A DNA stretch of 64,000 nt, taken from contig OX344751.2 in the NCBI GenBank assembly GCA_947034885.2, positions 17,112,001 through 17,176,000 of the forward strand. Direction: 5' to 3'. Of the stretch, positions 25,261-37,269 are shown piece after piece. The notes beneath the pieces were generated by a model. That model saw only the letters and a program-made list of their open reading frames with translations. It searched no databases and was not told the DNA's origin. Positions within the stretch are counted from its first letter, which is position 1. Each line of letters begins with the position of its first letter. The DNA is from Thuidium tamariscinum. Taxonomy: Eukaryota > Streptophyta > Bryopsida > Hypnales > Thuidiaceae. The translations under genes were made by a program, and so were the position numbers.

Positions 25261-25525
25261 CACTATAAGAAACCCTTGTTTTGGATGACAAGCCCTAATT
25301 TTTTATGACGGATTTTAGGTGATGGTTGACAACCCAAAAATTTTATGTCATTAAAAATGTCCAATGTAACATCATTTTTGATAGTTCAATGTTTTTATGT
25401 TAACATTGATGTTACATTGGTTATTTTTGTTGACATAAAATTTTTAGGTTGTCAACATTGACATCACCTAAAATCCGTCATAAAAAATTAGGGCTTGTCA
25501 CCAAAGACAAGGGTTTTTTATAGTG
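25261..25525. mobile_element. CACTA-type MITE with 3-bp target duplication
   Basis: 265 bp beginning CACTATAAGAAACCCTTGT and ending in its inverted match TTTTTTATAGTG. Almost the whole element is a fold-back palindrome (for example CATCACCTAAAATCCGTCAT and its complement). It is flanked on both sides by ATG (25258-25260, 25526-25528). CACTA termini with a 3-bp duplication are the hallmark of CMC/CACTA transposons. No transposase. Confidence 0.92.
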
Positions 25526-27096
25526 ATGCATACTTAAGGTGCTAAACAACAATATTGCAATCATCTTCCATGTCTTTGCAATAAGAATATTCAAGTTTTC
25601 TAGATTTGGGATTGACTTTTTTGAATTTCGTAATGATCAAGGTTGGTAGACCAAGCCCTCATAAGCCCCAACCACCTTCAGCTCAAGTCATCTCAAGTGA
25701 CTATCTAACCATTTTTAGATGATTTCCGAAAATTACAATCAATAGCAAAGAGAGTGTTTTGATGGAGATTTTTGTTAAAATGGCAAAATTTCATTCATTT
25801 GATACTTTTTACTCTTCAAATTGCATAGTCTCAAATCTAAATCTTTCCATTAGAGAAATTTTGAATCCTCAAAGAGACCCTTAGAAATTTACATGCAAAG
25901 CTATTTATTAAAGGTTAAAGATGATAACCTTAGTACACAATATGTATCGCTACCTTGTGTAAATATTCATTAAGTACTTATGAATTTGTTAAATAAAGAA
26001 TTCACTTCTTCTTGTACAGTTGTACCAAGGACTTGAATGACAAAAAGTACCTATTGTTATATTGTTCAATAAGAGGTGTTTCATGGTGCAAACATCATGA
26101 GCATGAAGTACTAATGATCTTATTAAAAAAAAATCTCACTCACTATACTAAAAACACAAGAGTCATTAGTACTTAATTGCACCAAATTTGTTCTTCTCTA
26201 AATAAAATAATCCCTCAATGTACTTAAAATTTGAATGACAAGAAGTACCTGATGTGCCATTATCCAATAAAAAAAACATGTACCTTTATAAACATCATGA
26301 TGTCAAAATGGGTGGAAATAGGGGAAAAAAATTGTCCTTTCTTTGACAAGTATATATTTAAATCCAATTGAGGACTCCAATTGAGGCCATTTTAGAGGCC
26401 TCTTTGAGAGTTCAAAATTTCTTTAATGATAGATTTTTGAAATCTATATGTATCGTAGATATCTAGAATCTATACTTGTTGTGGAAGATGTTTTAGTCCA
26501 TCCAGTTTGATATCTAAATATGTTATAGATTTCAAAAATCTATATGTGTCCTAGAGATTTGAAAATCTATACCAATCCTAGATGTTAGATTTCTATACAG
26601 ACCACATGGTCTAAAAAATGGCATATAGAATATTGCCATTTTAACAAAATTTGCCATTTAGGAAAAAAATGACATGAATTGCATGTTTTTTTAATCAATG
26701 AATAAAATTAGTTGCATTGTTTGTTTTTGTCTTATGACCTTCAAATAAGATTTAGAGGTATCCAACAACAAGAGTGAGTTAATTTATTTCAAAACAATTT
26801 GTCATTTTTTATATCCTATAGAGTATCTTTTCAAATTGTTTGAATTTATAACTAAGAGGGCATAATCATTTGAATACATTTGAATATCAAATGAAATTGT
26901 TTGTTTGTAATGTGAAGGATGAGAAGATTTAGAGCCTTAATCCCAAAGATGACCACCTTATTAGTAAGCAAGTTATTTAACCAGGGTTTAAACTTGCCAT
27001 CTACACTAAAGAAGGTATATCTAATATAGGATGTTGGGGAATCCAATACATGATCGTGTATATATATTATTTGTTTTTGATTTGTGAGAATATTTT
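25526..27096. other. AT-rich DNA without recognised gene
   Basis: Repetitive low-complexity sequence. Segments around 25985-26290 repeat a 'TTCTTCTTGTAC... GAATGACAAAAAGTACC' theme, and 26420-26610 repeats 'AAATCTATA' blocks. No supported coding region. Confidence 0.55.
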
Positions 27097-27264
27097 GTCA
27101 TCAAAATTAACCTTCTTTCTACCAATTGAAACCATAAAATTGTTGAATTGAAAATCAAAATTAACCTTCTTTCTACCAATTGAAACCATAAAATTGTTGA
27201 ATTGAAAATCAAAATTAACCTTCTTTCTACCAATTGAAACCATAAAATTGTTGAATTGAAAATC
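27097..27264. repeat. 54-bp minisatellite, three perfect or nearly perfect units
   Basis: Units end at AAAATC positions 27151, 27205 and 27259, giving an exact 54-bp period. Each contains TTAACCTTCTTTCTACC and AATTGAAACCATAAAATTG. Because 54 is divisible by three, it creates an 18-residue repeat in a minus-strand frame; that frame has no start context or neighbouring exon to suggest a gene. Confidence 0.95.
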
Positions 27265-27659
27265 ACTTTAGTCTGTATTTATAAATAGTTATGACATAGT
27301 GATGAACTTGACTAAAATGTCAATCTAGGATTTACAACCACCCTTGAATCATTTGTATAGTCATCTCTCTAGTCTACCAAACCTTTGTTTCTACTTGTAT
27401 TCGATCAACCTCAAAAGACTTTCAATCCATTGCTAAAAATTGTTCTTCTAAAATCAATTCCAACAACTTAGTGTATTATTTCCTTCAATATTCTCTAGAA
27501 AACCTTTCAACTTAGTGCATTTCCAAGTATAGTAGTATACTACTTCAATCAAAGGTTGAATGCTATAATTCAATCGGGAATTCAATCATGCTCAATCAAG
27601 AGTTCCAAAAAAATATTATACCATCCAGACAAGATTATAGGATCATTCAATACTTCTCC

Positions 27660-28345
27660 CTATGCTTATAACCTACTTAGAAATGGGCTTGCCGCGGGTT
27701 GACATTATGCATGTAGTATATCCACAGACTCGGTCTCATTCAAAATAATATAACTTTAAACTCGCCAATATGTCAGCCACTCAGCTAGCATGCCGAAAGA
27801 AGTCGTCGGCAATGGCGTCGGCTTGTCTCGCAGTGATATGCCAATGATGGAATTGACCTCTTGCATTTTAATATATGGAAAGAGACAATCAAGCGAGGCT
27901 CCACAATCATTCCGTTTGTCTTGGGAATCAATGGTTGGCCATCGTAAAATCTCTCCGTCTCTGACGCAGAAGCCTCTTTTTACATTTTTGCAGAGCTCGC
28001 TCATCGACCAGCTAGAACGCCGGCGCGGCCAAGATCTGTTTGTCAGTGCATGTGGAACACGGAGGCCTTCCACGGTTGTAAAAACTGAATATATTATTAT
28101 AATCGAAACGGAACCTTTACAACGTAACAGAATCTTGTAGTGCAACTGCTTGTGAGGCCTAGCTTTTTAAGCTTTTGGCCAAGCGTGGTGGAGAATGTCC
28201 TGGCCATAGGAGCCGACCGAAGAGGTGGCAATTCTTATCCACGGAAGAATTGAACCAGTCGATAGATCGGGTATGTGAATTGTACTGTACATTATATACT
28301 TTACTGTGCAATATATGCATTTCAACCGCCGCTTGGGTAATCATG
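27660..28345. other. GC-richer island, possible decayed or unrecognised gene
   Basis: Overlapping frames of 116 codons (plus, 27790-28140) and 129 codons (minus, 27756-28145) occur in a stretch more GC-rich than its surroundings. Neither matches a family I recognise. It may be an exon, a gene relic or a promoter region. Confidence 0.3.
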
Positions 28346-29010
28346 CGCTTTACATGTGAAGAATATGCAGCAGACAACTTTCACCTAGCTTGATTACCGA
28401 ATTGTTACGTTACGTGCCTGGCCATGCGCGCATTCGATTCGATTCTTTGCCTGGGGAGTTGAATCGATCGAAGTCCTGTGAATTCGAAGAGTCAAAGTTT
28501 GCTTTCTGTTGGCTTCAGTTGCGTGGCCACTAACGTCGTACTTAGCCTGTCGGATATGGCCGGAGTTGAATTGATCGGTTTGGCATATATGTTTAAGACT
28601 TTGAGTGATCTGTCTGCCGGCCAAGCTAGTTGAGCTTCCAAAAGCATCGATCGAACATCCCCATTCGCGCTAGTTAGAGTTGTCGTGCGTTCCGCATGTG
28701 AAGAATATGGAGACAACTTTCACCTTCAGTCGATTGGCCGGTACGTGCCTGGCCACCATGCCGGTACGTGCTTTCGTTTTTGGTCCAGCGATCGGTCTGG
28801 GAATTAATTAAGTTAAGGTTCAATTGAGAGTGCTTCGATCGATATATTCGATCAGTTGGCTCCAATCCAGTTGCGTGGCCATGCACGAACTTAGCCTAGC
28901 TGGTGGATATGGCTGGAGTTGATCGAGTTGGCATATATCGAAGACTTTGAATGATCCGTCTTGTTGAGCTTCCACGAGCATCGAACGTGCACATTTGCGC
29001 TGGTACGTCG
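28346..29010 (+). repeat. Diverged tandem duplication of ~340 bp, rich in GATCGA and TGGCC
   Basis: Unit 1 (about 28346-28683) and unit 2 (about 28684-29010) share, in the same order, CATGTGAAGAATATG, GACAACTTTCACCT, ACGTGCCTGGCCA, TTGCGTGGCCA, ACTTAGCCT, GGATATGGC, GGCATATAT, GACTTTGA and GAGCTTCCA. Divergence is considerable. No coding frame is maintained across the units. Confidence 0.8.
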
Positions 29011-29406
29011 ATGCACGCCGTCAGAGGAGTCTAAACGTACTAAGACATACAGTTTCACCTAAATGCCCGAGGCACCAAAACTAGCTTCTGGTGTTTGCAA
29101 ACTTTGACTGGGGTAATAAGGGGGTCAGTTCTCCCTGCCCCAATGATGGCCGCCGCCCGGCTCGGTTGAACCGCTGAGACTTACAGACCTACCGAGCCTT
29201 TTACATGATTTGGATTGGGCCAAGTCCTTTTTCTCCGTCTTCAAAAGAGAGCAGGTTGCGGTGACGAAGGAGTGCCTACTCTACTGTGGTTTTGCAAGCA
29301 CAGTGACTGGTAAGTGTTTTAGGAGTGGTAACTACACCTAAAATCACATAAATATTAAGCAATTCAGCATGATTTCCATTGCCTTTTAAATGCCACGGTG
29401 GATGTT

Positions 29407-29554
29407 TTACATTGGATGAATGACAAAGAATCTTCCCTTGTAGGACAAAAGTGCAACTACTCATCCTCAATATGAGGGGTTTACATTGGATGAATGACAA
29501 AGAATCTTCCCTTGTAGGACAAAAGTGCAACTACTCATCCTCAATATGAGGGGT
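29407..29554. repeat. Perfect 74-bp tandem duplication of a dispersed repeat
   Basis: Copies at 29407-29480 and 29481-29554 appear identical (TTACATTGGATGAATGACAA ... CTCAATATGAGGGGT), so the duplication is recent. Diverged single copies of the same GAATGACAAAGA...AAAAGTGCAA theme lie near 53615 and 62875. Confidence 0.93.
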
Positions 29555-29617
29555 GGAAAGGGGACACCAGAGTTTGTTTTTTTCATTTTTGAAGAAGTGC
29601 CGTAGTGGTGATACATT

Positions 29618-30540
29618 AACCCTTAAAGGACCAAGGCCTTTTTTCTCTCAAAAACCTCTCAAAACTGCCATTTCTGTTGCATTCACCCAAGAAAACAATT
29701 TTTTTTTTTTTTTAAGAATCTAACCGTAGGATCTTGTATTTAACTTTATTGAGATCAAGTGGTAAAAATTTCATGAAGTTTGACTGTACAGATTGGAAGA
29801 TATGAGCATTCAAAGTTGGAAATACAAGTTTTCTTGAACTATGGTTTGCAATTTCAGATGACTTTGACTGGAATTTGTATTAAAAAATTGCACTATAGAC
29901 TTTGAATTTATAATTTTTTGTGTTAAGAAATTGAGTTGAAAGCCTAGGAAAAAAATTTCACAGAAAGAACACTTGATTTTCATTCTTTAAAAAATTGTTA
30001 AGTAGATGTAGGTCCAAGATTGAAAGAAAAACTAAATGGTCAATAACTCTAAGGTGGAATTGAAATACAATAATCCCACTAGTGAAATTGTTCTAGCAAG
30101 TAAACATAACCTTGTCCAACAATTTTTTTTGAAAAAATGTGAAAATTGCATTTAGAAATGAATCCTATAGGTTATTTTTTTGAAAAATTGTTTAGATTGC
30201 CCAAGAAATAAGATTGTCTATAACTTTCTCATTATAAGTCCAAATATAGTGAATCAAAGCTTCACATGTAGGCAAAAATATATTATTTTAGAAAAAAAAT
30301 TTAAAAATTTAAGTTTGACTTTTTGCAAAAAAAATTCTGCTTGTTAAACTAAAATCCGTACTTTTTGAAGTATAACCTTTGCTCCCAGTGACCAATTGAA
30401 ATAAAAATTACATTCCCATGAAGCTGATCAGTTTTCCTATCTTATGATAAAGTTTCAAAAAGATTCATTAAAAATTGAGGTTTACGGAACCTGCCCGAAC
30501 TCCAAATTGTCCCCCGAGGGAACAATGGTCCTTTAGGTGT
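29618..30540 (+). repeat. AT-rich dispersed repeat family 3, copy 1
   Basis: Begins TTAACCCTTAAAGGACC and ends near a similar CCTTTAGGTGTTAA. Internal blocks are AACTGCCATTTCTG, GTAGGATCTTGTAT, AAAAATTTCATGAAGTTT and GATTGGAAGATATGAGCATT. It shares them, diverged, with 32130-33020 (same strand) and 33590-33870 (opposite strand). No coding capacity. The near-palindromic ends suggest a TIR-bearing element. Confidence 0.6.
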
Positions 30541-30725
30541 TAAGATGTTATAGTAGTGCTCCAAATTGCAACATCCATCCACTTATTGGATTTATAGTAT
30601 GTTTTTCATCCACAATCAGGTGATTTCATCTAATATGTATTTTTAAATTTCAAAGTTGTTTGGCGATTTCATCCAAGTTTTTTGGCATTTTCTAGCCAAA
30701 TTATTTTTTTGGTGCAATTTGGCAC

Positions 30726-30753
30726 CAAACACACACACACACACACACACTCA
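30726..30753. repeat. (CA)n microsatellite
   Basis: About 13 CA units, followed by TCACACAAAAACAAATAAATAAAC. Confidence 0.92.
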
Positions 30754-31194
30754 CACAAAAACAAATAAATAAACACCATATTCTATACTACTTGGACTTC
30801 CAATGAGTATATTTGGCTAATTCAAGGTAGATGATGTCATAGAATATCAAAATACATGATTTATAGGCCACTAGTCCATTCCTCAAGGGTTAATAATATA
30901 TTGAAAAATATTTTGTGGAGTGGTCTTGTTAGTAGTCAAAAGGAGATTTTAATTCACTTAGAACACATTTTTTTGGACACCATATGAATGAACTATAAAT
31001 TTTCAAAGTGCTCAAAATAAATCGGTGTGTCTATAGATTCTAATAAATTGTTACAGAGAGTGTATTTCAAGTCAAAATTTAGAATGTGCATTTTTAGGAA
31101 AATGTTGAATTTAGGTGTAGCTACATTTTCATTTTCAAGATTAATGACTGGCAGTACCTACCACTTCATGGTGCATGGTAACAAACTACACACC

Positions 31195-31340
31195 CAAAAA
31201 AATTAAAATTTTTAATTTTTAAATTTTAAATTCACCCTGCCCCCTTCCCAAAATTTTTAATTTAAAACTTTTTGGGAGTGGGGAGGGGTGTGATGAATTT
31301 TAAATTTTAAATTTTAAAATTTTAATTTCTTTTAATCCCT
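31195..31340. repeat. AT/GC-striped hairpin
   Basis: A long inverted repeat. AAATTTTAAATTCACCCTGC and CCCCTTCCCAAAA pair with TTTTGGGAGTGGGGAGG and GATGAATTTTAAATTT across a small AATTTAAAAC loop. Could be a MITE relic. Confidence 0.7.
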
Positions 31341-31417
31341 CACCCCCCAGCCCCCTCTCCCTCCCCTCTTGTAATTTTCAGGGGTGGATGGGATATGCAA
31401 ACAATATGGGACATCAT

Positions 31418-31595
31418 TCCTTATATTTGTATTCATATTCTGTTGTTTGTATACATATAAGTATATATAATTTGACACAATATTTGTATTTGTACTCAGT
31501 AATCTGTATTCAAAAAATATATGTATTTGTATTCATATTTGTATTCGTATTCAGATCCAGTTGTAAATATATTTGTATTCGTATTAAGATCCAAC
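31418..31595. repeat. Degenerate TATTTGTATTC minisatellite
   Basis: Imperfect units of 6-12 bp (ATTTGTATTC, ATATTTGTATTCGTATT) repeat for about 180 bp. Confidence 0.8.
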
Positions 31596-32129
31596 GAATC
31601 CTAATTTTTCTTTGAGGGGGGGTGAAATCTTTTTCCCCCTATTCAACGGCTTTGTATTTTTTGGAAGGTGGGGGGCAATTATTGAAAACTAGGGTTGACA
31701 GGGAAATCACTCCAGATAGTCTTTTAGAAGTCTTCAAGATTGATTCATGATGTAAGTATTCAAGTAAGGTGTATATCCCCCAAACCACCGCTTTTTACTA
31801 CTATACCTAATTACTAATATTAGATAGGTTGATGAAAATGCAAACTTGAATTTCTATTAGGAATTTGACTCATGCACATTCACCACTTAGTTATTACATG
31901 AAAATAAATTAATCAAATGTTTATATAGCATGAATGCATGATGTTTTGTCAATATTAATATACATAAAATGCCTACAAAATATAGAGGGTATCACTAGAG
32001 AATTTAAGGTTGAGGGTATTCTTTTCTAAATTAGTGATGAAGAAGATATATAATAGATGTAATTCTTAGTATAGACAAAATTATTTGACAAAGGTATCAC
32101 ATTGCAATCAAATTTATTTGTAATCTTGC

Positions 32130-33020
32130 AAGGTTAACTCTTAAATGGTTATGACTATATTTTCACCAAAAACACACCAAAATTGCCATTTCTAATACAA
32201 GTACCAATTTTTTTTTAAAATCATCTTTTGACATATATAAGTGTAGGATTTTGTAGTATACTAGTTTGAAAAGATGCAAGAAAAATTTCAGAGTTTTCCA
32301 CCATATAGATTGCAAGATATTAGCATTTGAATTGACAAAAATCGCTTTTTGGCCTTGTGAAAAGCCGGATAACTGCACTTCACAAGGTCACATTTGTATG
32401 AGAAAAATTCAAATTAGTTGTAACTCATTAGATTTATTTTTCAAGACAAGTTGGCTACATACTTGAAAATTTTCATACCATTTGAAATTGTACAATATAT
32501 AGGAAAAAAATAGTGAGTAGAAAGAAGTAGAAAATGGTTTTGAAAATACTAAATTGTAAACAATTTATCCATAGAATTTAAAAATATCAATTCCAATTAT
32601 TTGAATTTTGTAATAAACAATATACAGTTTTTATTTTTATTTTTTTCCAAAAATTTTAAAAATTGAATTAAATAAAGGATTTCAAACTTTTTGTAGTATA
32701 GAGATTCTACAACTATCCACAAACTACTCCAAACTAAAACTCCTCATAACTTTTGATTCATTAATCAAAATATAATTATTTAAGAATTTCCACTTAGATA
32801 TGATTCTATAAAACCAATTTCAAATTTTTATTTTTTAATAAATTAATTTTAAATAAGTTTTTTTTATTGTTGGGCCACCTACCGAATAATGATAACTACA
32901 TAACTTTTTGACTATGTAGTCAAAATTTATGAAAATTCTTGAGCCTTAAAGTTACTCCTTGGAAAAATATTGTGAAAATTTTTCAAAGAAGATGAATAAA
33001 AACTCCACTTGTAGTGACCT
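32130..33020 (+). repeat. AT-rich dispersed repeat family 3, copy 2
   Basis: Starts TTAACTCTTAAATGG and carries AATTGCCATTTCTAATA, GTAGGATTTTGTAGTATAC, AGAAAAATTTCAGAG and GATTGCAAGATATTAGCATTTG, in the same order as the copy at 29618. Confidence 0.55.
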
Positions 33021-33589
33021 GCCCAAATTCACTGTGTTGCCAAAAAAATGCAATGTATATAGGCATTTAGGAATTAAAAGTAAAATAGAAACCAAACTAG
33101 ATGGTACTATAACATTGATTATACAATGATTATTGATAGTTTGAATGTAATTGTAGGTTTCTGTGGAAAAATCAATATCCAATACTAATAAAATCAAAGT
33201 GAATATTGTAGTGTCATTGGTTTTGTATACATTAGATTCATTCAATTTTAATCAGCATAATGTTTGCTATATTTTGTGTCCTTTTATCCACAAATGCATT
33301 AGGTTTCTAATCTTTTGAATTTTGTTCTTTCATATAGCCAAAATGCATTAGGACATAAGCATTTGAAGTTTACAATATTAGATTAGATCTTCTAATGCAA
33401 TATCCTAGGTTTAAAAACTTAATTTCTTTATAAATTTACAAATTTAAGACATAGCAAATTAACCCCTAAAGGCCCATTGCCCTCTTTGAAGATGAAATTA
33501 ATTTCAACTAGGTTCCTATAACCACCATATTTATTTATTTATTTTGTTTGGATAAATGCTAGCCTGACAGTGGCCAACACTTACGGGAA

Positions 33590-33870
33590 CAGTTTCGGGG
33601 AATAGCCCCAAAACGGCCCTTTGGAGGCCTCAAATCCCTTCTAATGCTTTGCTAACTTTGAGTGCTAATATCTTACAATCTCTATGGTTGAACTTTATGA
33701 AATTTGTACCACATGGTCTCAAATAAGCAAAGTACAAGATCATATACTAGTTAGATTCTAAAAAACCATTTTTTTTACTTTTTCTTAGATGAACACAATA
33801 GAATTATAGAAATGGTAGTTTTGACGATTTTTTAGTATACAAATGGCCTTGGACCTTCAAAGATTAATCT
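33590..33870 (-). repeat. AT-rich dispersed repeat family 3, partial inverted copy
   Basis: On the minus strand it shows the same ordered blocks (AAACTACCATTTCT, AGAATCTAACTAGTATATG, GATCTTGTACTTTGC, AATTTCATAAAGTTC, GATTGTAAGATATTAGCA). The plus-strand right end is GGCCTTGGACCTTCAAAGATTAA. Confidence 0.55.
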
Positions 33871-36112
33871 ACAGTGAAAAAAAAATTTAATTCATAAATT
33901 TAAATATCTATAAACATATAGGAAAAAAAAATTAATTATCTTATTATAATTCTGAAAATTTATAAATTTCATATTCATAGTTTTGAAAAATAAACTTTTA
34001 AAGTTTCAACATTTTTAAATTCTAAAGTTGTTTATCAAATGTTCATCATTGGTTGTACATAGAGAGACAAAACTTTAGTCAAATAGTGTAATATAATAAA
34101 ACTATAATCTATTATATAATCAGTTATCAAATATATTATTTTATTATTAAATTAATTTTGTTATTATCTTTTCAAAAAGAAATATGTATATATAATAGTA
34201 ATGATATCATCATTAGAAGGGATTTGAAGGTAAGGATGGGCCATTTTAAGACTATTTCCTTGGTTGTTCTTTGTATTGTTCAAGAACTGCAAACTAGCCA
34301 TAATGTTTACTAAGAAATTAAGGTTTACAACTTAGTTTAAATTACAAATAGTTACTGTCTTTTATTAATACTAGATTGTGATACGCCCATCTTTATCCCT
34401 GTTGGATTAAAGATTTCATTGGGCACCAAATTAAAGATCTTTGATTATAATTGACACATTCTTTGATATTGAACACTAACTCAAACTCTATAATGATTTT
34501 TTGATTGATTGTACAAAGGACTACTATAGTATGTAGATCAATGATGAATTAAATATATGAAAACTCTTTATACTAGACCAATGCGTCAAAATATTGTAGC
34601 TTTTGAAGTTACAAAATTTTCTAGACACTATGGTAGGAGGCTTAAAAACCATGTGGGCATCTCTATCATTGTGGCAAAATCCATGTATAGAATTGTTGAA
34701 ATGAATGGAATTTCTAGTGGCAAAACAACTTGTATGTGGGATTTAAGGATACTCAACAAGTGACAAGTGTAATTGTTATGTGTAGTTTTAGCAAAGAATG
34801 TATTTTTGATAGAGTTACACTAATATAGTATAGTGAAGTAGGGATTCCTTAGGCTTTTTATTGGGTAGATTACACGCTCATACATTATTTTTGGAACTGA
34901 ATTGTAGAATTTGGGGTTTAAAAAGAACATCTTGACAACTAGTTTTATCAATTTTGGAACTCACTTAGTGTATTCAAAGCCATGTTTTCATTCATTTTAG
35001 TTTCACTTTCCAAATATGAATAGCAACCTATAAGTTTATGGCTTCTAAAACTTGGATTTAGTTTGTTTCAATTCAAGAATTGTTGAAAAAAATTGCCAAT
35101 GACTTCTTCATCATTTGTCTTGGGATCAAAAATTGTTTTCATCTTCTGCTAGATTGATTTTCTTGTAGGCCTCTATCTTCCCTTACATGGATAATTTATG
35201 AACATTCTACCATACATTGTTCCATATATGATAGTTCACTAGTCAATCCCACTAGCTTAATATAGTTTATTAGAAATGTAATCCAAATGTCACTATTCTC
35301 TTAATACGAGCACAATGTGTTACTTGAAATGGATAGATTCTAAGTTCATGTAAATTATTAAAAGAGACTAGAGCTCTTCTTCTTTGGCCAATATTGTTTG
35401 ACTTTGACATTAAATTACCCACACAAATTCCCATACAACTTCAAAGGAACTGGACCAGCTTCCATTGGTGTAAGTCATTGCATTTTTCAAAACATTTTCT
35501 TCATTTCTCAATGCTTCCCAGCTCCAAATAGCTTGAATTTTAGTGCATTGAATTACAATGAAAATTTCCTACAAGTTGGTATGATAACGCCCTATCAACT
35601 AACAGTGTTGTGATGACCAAGAGTAATCTAAGTATCCTAACGTGCCCATTGATACACACCGAAGCTCAACAAATCAGGAAAAAACAGAGACTACCACAGA
35701 ACTTGGCACTAGCCGGTGACTGCCAGAATTCTCCCATTGCCTACCAGAGTTCAGAGCCATCAGAAACGTAAGCCGTAACGAAATTTCTCTTAAACTTGAG
35801 CATGCATTGATCGGAATCACATTCAGGTTCGATTCTGAATATTAAAACATCACTTACATCATGTTCGACATAAGTAAGTTCACAAAGATATATAGCTGCC
35901 TCTACAAAGATCAATTTACAATACTAGTGTACAAACATGGGTTCAGTGAGAAAAGTCTTCATTCCAAGTGCAATAGCTGCATGATAAAACGGCGAGGCCA
36001 TGAAACTAGCCTTACTAGGATACGATAGAAAGCTACAATCACATCTTGTGCAATCAAGAGTGCTGGACATGTAAGCAAAATCTGGAGGCCTTGAGGCTCG
36101 GAAACAGTTTAA
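33871..36112. other. AT-rich intergenic DNA without recognised gene
   Basis: A 68-codon plus-strand frame at 34557-34763 and short frames near 35400-35610 lack recognisable features. The last few hundred bases before 36113 become less AT-rich and probably include the 3' UTR of the B3 gene. Confidence 0.5.
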
Positions 36113-37269
36113 TCATGCAACCGAAACGGCAAAGCATGCGGATCCGGTGAGGGTGAACGTCACCAAATCACCAACCTTCAGTGCGTTGGCAATGCGGAAC
36201 GATTTCCATTCCTGTCCTCGAAAGCAGCATTTGGTATTTCCTGCCGGCATTGGGATCACCGAAACTCTGACCTGACCGTCCTTCCGAGGACCTTTCAACA
36301 AGAACACCTTTCGGTCACACTTCTTCCAGTCATGGGAGCGCCAAAACTGCGATGGCACGTCCTGTTGCAACGAGTGGCAAAATCTCAACATCTTCCAGGC
36401 AAATTCTATAGGTGATCAATTCATCATGCAAAATCCAACCAGAACCCGTAAATCTATGCTCAAACGAACGTTTCACCCCAAGGTATGCACATACTGCATT
36501 ATAATCCTGATTTGTAGCAATCAAGAACTAACATAATTATATGCAAAGCATCAGGTTTTAATATTTCTTACCAGTCTCCTCAAATGTGCAGGACACAAGA
36601 TCTTCACGAAACAAGGTACGAATGCAATCTTGTCAGAGGGAGATGATGGCGGGCTGCTGGGGCTCATGACGTTCTCGTCCGAGTTCGGTGGCGCAGGTTC
36701 TTCTTTCCCACGGCTCCGACAGGAACCTCCAGTTTTTCCAAACAAATCTCTCGTAAATTGATAAGGGACAACTCTGGCATCAGGAGGGAACAAGTGGACA
36801 AGAAATCTGGAGAATCCAACAAGCTCAAAGACCAGCAAGTCACCAACACTGATTCCATTGTCCAGCACAAACGCTCTCCAGCCACCACCGAAAGTATAAA
36901 CACGAGATTTCCGGTCCGCAAAGTGACGAACTTCGAGCTGCAACCACCACAGAGTCTCGCAAGTACGTCTTTTAACCGCAACATTCACTTCGAGCTCCTT
37001 GCCATGGTCATAGATAAAACGCGTTGGAAACTCCTGTCAATCATTCCGAAGTCAGTTACTGTACTAGACTAGCAGAAAAAACAGTATGATAAATAAAATG
37101 AGCATTCCTGCATTCAGGGACGAATTACGTGAGAAGTTCACCATCGTGTGATACTTACAAGTCTGGCAGAACGTATTCCATGATCCTTGATCATAGAGAT
37201 TGTCACGGACTTGTAGAAGAATACAGCCTTTGCCTCCGCAAGCCTTTCAAGTGATATTAAGGCCGCCAT
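36113..37269 (-). CDS. REM-like protein with two B3 domains
   Basis: A predicted nuclear DNA-binding protein of the plant B3 superfamily (REM-like). Exons 37269-37159, 37033-36572 and 36361-36113, phase 0 at both joins, 273 residues. Domain 1 spans about residues 17-122: MIKDHGIRSARL, then EFPTRFIYDHGKEL, then a GGGWRAFVLDNGISVGDLLVF core typical of the B3 recognition end. A Ser/Pro-rich acidic linker follows (about 123-172). Domain 2 (about 173-273) reads FVKILCPAHLRRL, DVPSQFW, then EWKSFRIANALKVGDLVTF. The intron 2 acceptor was placed at CAACAG before 36361 because it restores the standard HLxRLxxPxxFW B3 pattern; a TATAG acceptor further upstream would give an immediate stop. No extra effector domain is visible, and target sequences are unknown. 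Confidence 0.87.

Noticed and set aside
34557-34763. 68-codon plus-strand frame with basic residues
   Set aside because: Isolated in AT-rich DNA with no match to a family I know and no neighbouring exon.
36366-36515. Alternative upstream acceptor for the last exon of the first B3 gene
   Set aside because: Splicing at the TATAG acceptor gives an immediate stop in the required phase; the acceptor before 36361 keeps frame and restores the B3 pattern.
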